Positions 61,623-64,000 of a stretch of 64,000 bases of DNA are shown piece after piece; positions within the stretch are counted from its first letter, which is position 1; each line of letters starts with the position of its first letter. Under the pieces are notes generated by a model, which did no database searches, was not told the DNA's origin, and saw only the letters and a list, made by a program, of their open reading frames with translations. Source of the stretch: an uncultured Clostridia bacterium (GTDB lineage: Bacteria > Bacillota > Clostridia > Christensenellales > Borkfalkiaceae); NCBI GenBank assembly GCA_944368065.1, contig CALVWV010000005.1, positions 1 through 64,000 of the forward strand. Reading direction: 5' to 3'. Both the position numbers and the translations under genes were made by a program.

Positions 61623-61910
61623 TTATTCGTGAAATAAAATTTCTTTATCGTGCAAGCGCGCATATTCTATTTCTTTGCTTACCGCCTGACCGATATATCC
61701 GCCGATATTAGCGACATAAATTCCGTCAGAGATATCTATTCTTTTGAGGTGAGCTTCGGTAAGGCTTTTGAGCTGCTCTGCGTTGAGAGCGTTGCCGTCA
61801 CAGTATACGGGTTGCAATACGCAAAAATGGTTTTCGGATTCAAGTTTGAAAGCTATATCTTTCATCTGAGTGGAAAAGCGCATGCTGCCGCATATTGTTA
61901 AAACTTTCAT
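61623..61910 (-). CDS. Nucleoside 2-deoxyribosyltransferase-like small protein
   Basis: 95 aa. ICGSMRF near the start, DISDGIYVANIGGYIGQAVSKEIEYARLHDK near the end: the Rossmann-like pattern of the NDT/DUF4406 group, which binds nucleotides or splits N-glycosidic bonds. It is shorter than true NDT enzymes (about 150 aa) and complete by its ending. Could be a nucleotide-binding regulator. The 350 bp to its left up to the tRNA fragment are AT-rich without ORFs. Confidence 0.65.
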   Translation of the reverse strand: MKVLTICGSMRFSTQMKDIAFKLESENHFCVLQPVYCDGNALNAEQLKSLTEAHLKRIDISDGIYVANIGGYIGQAVSKEIEYARLHDKEILFHE

Positions 61911-62110
61911 TTATAACCTCGCGTTATTTATGGCTTATTCAGATATATTGCTTGTGAATTTTTTATTTAATTCCGGTATTTTAATTAAGTATAAATTAAA
62001 AATCTGTAAATGTCAAAGATGACTATTCATTTGCAGTAAATGAATTGATGTAATTCAAATATGTTAATATTTAAAAAAGCGGACTGAATTATAATGTCTG
62101 ATGCGATGTG

Positions 62111-62207
62111 GCGCGCACGGAAAACAGCGGGTGACCGCTGTTTTGTCGTCGGCAGAGACCTCCGACCTGCGCAAGCGTGCTTGCTTGCCTCCCCTCGAGC
62201 CCCTGCA
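62111..62207 (-). repeat. tRNA-flanking repeat element, copy 2
   Basis: Minus-strand order: CAGGGGCTCGAG (62194-62207 region), complementary to the tRNA-Lys T-arm in 10 of 12 bases; GGCAAGCAAGC; GCAGGTCGGAGGT; then a hairpin at 62121-62144 (AAAACAGCGG, loop of four, CCGCTGTTTT); then GGCGCGC reading on the plus strand at about 62111. The order and several strings match copy 1 at 39966-40086. Confidence 0.5.
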
Positions 62208-62218
62208 TAAGTTGCAAT

Positions 62219-62256
62219 AAAAAAATCCAGCCGACGCTGTTTCGTTCTGCTGGATT
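62219..62256 (-). terminator. Terminator of the tRNA-Lys remnant
   Basis: Stem AAAATCCAGC / GCTGGATTTT immediately past the CCA end, with a T-run on the minus strand. Confidence 0.8.
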
Positions 62257-62257
62257 T

Positions 62258-62306
62258 TGGTGCACCTTCAGGGACTCGAACCCTGGGCCCACTGATTAAG
62301 AGTCTA
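62258..62306 (-). tRNA. tRNA-Lys (CTT) 3' half only, probable attachment site
   Basis: Minus strand gives CTCTTAA (anticodon loop, anticodon CTT), TCAGT, a variable loop, T-arm CAGGGTTCGAGTCCCTG, acceptor 3' strand AAGGTGC, A and CCA. The 5' partner of the anticodon stem (expected ACTGA) is absent: upstream reads GTAGA and then AT-rich DNA. The gene is therefore cut at the 5' edge of the anticodon loop, a common crossover place for tyrosine integrases. Confidence 0.8.
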
Positions 62307-62528
62307 CAAAAACAACACAAAAACATTAAAAATTTAAGTAAAAATGCTCAATTTTGGGGTGTTTTTGAGTGTTGTATCCTTATTTGTAGCCTTAAATTAT
62401 TTTGCGCTTTTATACGGCGGAATGTTGGCGGGCTCGCTAAACCGCTATGCCCTGCCAACGTATTCCGCCGATTAACCACACCACAAGCAAAATTAAAGCC
62501 CTCTATCATGGTAAATAGAGGGCAAAAT

Positions 62529-62780
62529 TCATGAAGTTATCTCGTTACATGCCTGAACGCCGAAAACTATCAAAAGCACAACAACAATAATTGCAATAAC
62601 GAAAACCCAAAGCATAAAATTTTTCTTTTTATACTCATCTTTTTGTTTAGAATCAAGTTTAAAAATAAGAACGACAGCGCCGATCACAGCAGCCACTGCA
62701 AGAATGACTATAACGAATACCCAAACTTGTCTCATATCAAGCCTAAAGACAATATCAGAGACATTATCAGGATCGGTCAT
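62529..62780 (-). CDS. Small two-helix membrane protein of unknown function
   Basis: 83 aa from the ATG at 62780, which has GGGGG seven bases upstream. Two hydrophobic helices (about 17-40 and 55-77) separated by a charged stretch DSKQKDEYKKK. No recognised family. It lies 75 bp downstream of the larger unknown gene and on the same strand, within the putative integrated element. Confidence 0.6.
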   Translation of the reverse strand: MTDPDNVSDIVFRLDMRQVWVFVIVILAVAAVIGAVVLIFKLDSKQKDEYKKKNFMLWVFVIAIIVVVLLIVFGVQACNEITS

Positions 62781-62854
62781 AAATAACCCCCAAAACAAAC
62801 TATAATTTAATCATAGCACCGTAACAGCAACCTGTCAATCAAAAGCGCAGCTCT

Positions 62855-63994
62855 TCAGGACTGCGCTTTAGTCATATTTGAAATATCATTCTGGAAGTGG
62901 CTGTGCTGCTTTTGAAGCTCAGCATTACTTGCCATAATGCTGTCATACTCCGTTATATCGTCAATGCCAATCTTATTGAATACACTTCGTGCCTCATATA
63001 TACCGCTAAGGCAGTCGGTCGAATATCTGTCAGCCCAAATTTTCTTAGACTGTAAGTAATACTTCCGTTTTTCGCCTTCCTCATCGCCACTACCGGAAGC
63101 TACGTTGAGAGAAAGGACAGAACAACCAAAAAGATTGCTGACACGTTCACGATGATGAACGAGCATTATTACGAACTTTTTATACAGATACATAAATAGG
63201 GTGCTGTCAGCACGGTCATGGCGATATTTAATATAATGCTGATTGAATTTATTTATAATGAACCCGAAAACCAAATCGGTAAGCCAGAACGTAGAAAAGA
63301 AAGGAAGAACGGGCGACATATCACTTTTCTTTTCAATAGAAACACGCTCGCCAAGCCCCAATGTTCCGATACCAAGCTCTTCAAAACGTTGCAGGTCAGA
63401 CAGCACTATAAGGAAGCAACGATGAGCGATAGTTACCGCATGGCGGCTCATCATTAAGTTAAGATTGAACAAGTCATTTACCTGATTACATTCGGCGTCT
63501 GTCGGCTTCATATGCTTCGTGGCGTTGACGTTCTTGCGTTCCTTGTCTATCTCGGAAATAACATAAACGCCGAACCCGAACGCATACCTGTTAGGATTGT
63601 CCTCAATCATTGTCTTTCCGAGCCTGAGCATATCATAATCGAGAATATGGCTATGCCGGGAAAAACTCTCCAAGAGCCTGCTATCGCGCTTGAAGAAGTC
63701 ACTGTCTGCCAAAGGGAAGTTGCCTAAATCGTCGATTATAACGTCGGAGCGGATAGAGTAATTCGACACAAGCAAAGCACATTGACGGGTATATATCAAA
63801 TAAGCGCAGGCGTAGTCCTCAATGGCTTGCCAAACATTCATCAGTTTGAGTTTATCGTCGTACTCAAGACCGTAATAATTGAAGTCATAGCCGAATATAT
63901 AGCGGTTCAGCGGCTTCCGCTCAAACTTCAAACGTTTGGACTTTATAACACGCCGGCAGCTCCATACATCATAAATGCGGTGCTTTCGGAACAT
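62855..63994 (-). CDS. Unknown cytosolic protein on the putative element, possibly 5'-truncated by the window edge
   Basis: At least 379 aa; the frame stays open to the window edge, so the true start may lie beyond 64000. Mostly helical, rich in Tyr, His and Arg, with no signal peptide. Notable strings: AIEDYACAYLIYTRQCALLV, RHDRADSTLFMYLYKKF and VHHRERVSNLF. No motif I recognise; no nuclease, integrase or ATPase signature. Together with the small membrane protein it may be element cargo. Confidence 0.6.
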   Translation of the reverse strand: MFRKHRIYDVWSCRRVIKSKRLKFERKPLNRYIFGYDFNYYGLEYDDKLKLMNVWQAIEDYACAYLIYTRQCALLVSNYSIRSDVIIDDLGNFPLADSDFFKRDSRLLESFSRHSHILDYDMLRLGKTMIEDNPNRYAFGFGVYVISEIDKERKNVNATKHMKPTDAECNQVNDLFNLNLMMSRHAVTIAHRCFLIVLSDLQRFEELGIGTLGLGERVSIEKKSDMSPVLPFFSTFWLTDLVFGFIINKFNQHYIKYRHDRADSTLFMYLYKKFVIMLVHHRERVSNLFGCSVLSLNVASGSGDEEGEKRKYYLQSKKIWADRYSTDCLSGIYEARSVFNKIGIDDITEYDSIMASNAELQKQHSHFQNDISNMTKAQS

Positions 63995-64000
63995 TCTTTT

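Larger units (their letters stand above)
62258..64000. mobile_element. Probable end of an element integrated at tRNA-Lys
   Basis: To the right of the truncated tRNA the DNA is AT-richer than the core, and its two genes are of unknown type and lie on the minus strand. No integrase is seen inside the window; the other end, with the rest of tRNA-Lys, would lie beyond 64000. Positions 62307-62528 hold no ORF but carry AT-rich inverted strings (ACAACAC, GTGTTGT). Confidence 0.55.

Noticed and set aside
62027..62326. 99-codon minus-strand frame over the tRNA-Lys remnant
   Set aside because: It is translated tRNA, terminator and repeat sequence; no ribosome site or protein-like composition.

Overview
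The window reads as a chromosome segment of a gut-type Bacillota, most likely an uncultured member of class Clostridia (Christensenellales-like is a low-confidence guess). The reasons are Gram-positive sigma-A promoters and AGGAGG ribosome sites, DUF3793 and DUF1461 proteins, PepV-type dipeptidase, a two-part clostridial methionine synthase, AgrC/AgrA-like and NarL-like signalling, and several glycosidases. Composition is mixed: intergenic hairpins are very GC-rich, while the two ends (about 1-250 and 61,900-64,000) are AT-rich.

Layout. (1) 0.3-14.1 kb: a surface glycosidase and signalling island. It has a LytTR regulator, three paralogous membrane-anchored GH3 enzymes whose two catalytic domains are in swapped order, a Pro/Asp-repeat lipoprotein with a carbohydrate-binding-like domain, a second LytTR regulator broken by a stop codon, and an AgrC-like kinase. 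(2) 14.3-18.8 kb: a MarR repressor with promoter-proximal repeats and a heterodimeric ABC exporter. (3) 19.2-25.7 kb: a sulfur/Fe-S block: nadA with an IscR-like Rrf2 repressor, a Cys-rich DUF3793 protein, iscS, iscU, tcdA and ttcA. Three promoters here share a TAGGAATT element. (4) 25.9-32.7 kb: sulfur amino acid synthesis: metY behind a leader peptide and terminator, cysK, metF, a separate MetH activation protein and metH. (5) 32.8-41.7 kb: membrane proteins, a P-type Ca2+-like ATPase, malic enzyme, an SGNH hydrolase, tRNA-Ser with a tandemly duplicated 3' end, and a dipeptidase. (6) 41.9-44.5 kb: radC and a NarL-type two-component pair. (7) 44.9-57.8 kb: sugar use: cytosolic GH3, a GtrA-like protein, GH2, then galT (frameshifted)-galK-galM, rmlB-like and an aldo/keto reductase. 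(8) 57.8-61.9 kb: an SDR, a CsoR-type sensor with a drug/metabolite exporter, and small genes. (9) 62.2-64 kb: a truncated tRNA-Lys 3' half followed by AT-rich unknown genes, probably one end of an integrated element that continues past the window.

How it fits together: the extracellular GH3 enzymes probably trim beta-glycosides at the envelope under LytTR/AgrC control. The cytosolic GH3, GH2 and Leloir genes would process the products. The Fe-S block and the sulfur amino acid block share cysteine as sulfur source but appear to be controlled separately: the first by the Rrf2 protein, the second (metY) by a possible Met/Cys-codon attenuator. The observations I would check first are that metY leader, the shared Rrf2-type sites, the swapped-domain GH3 island and the repeat element beside two tRNAs.
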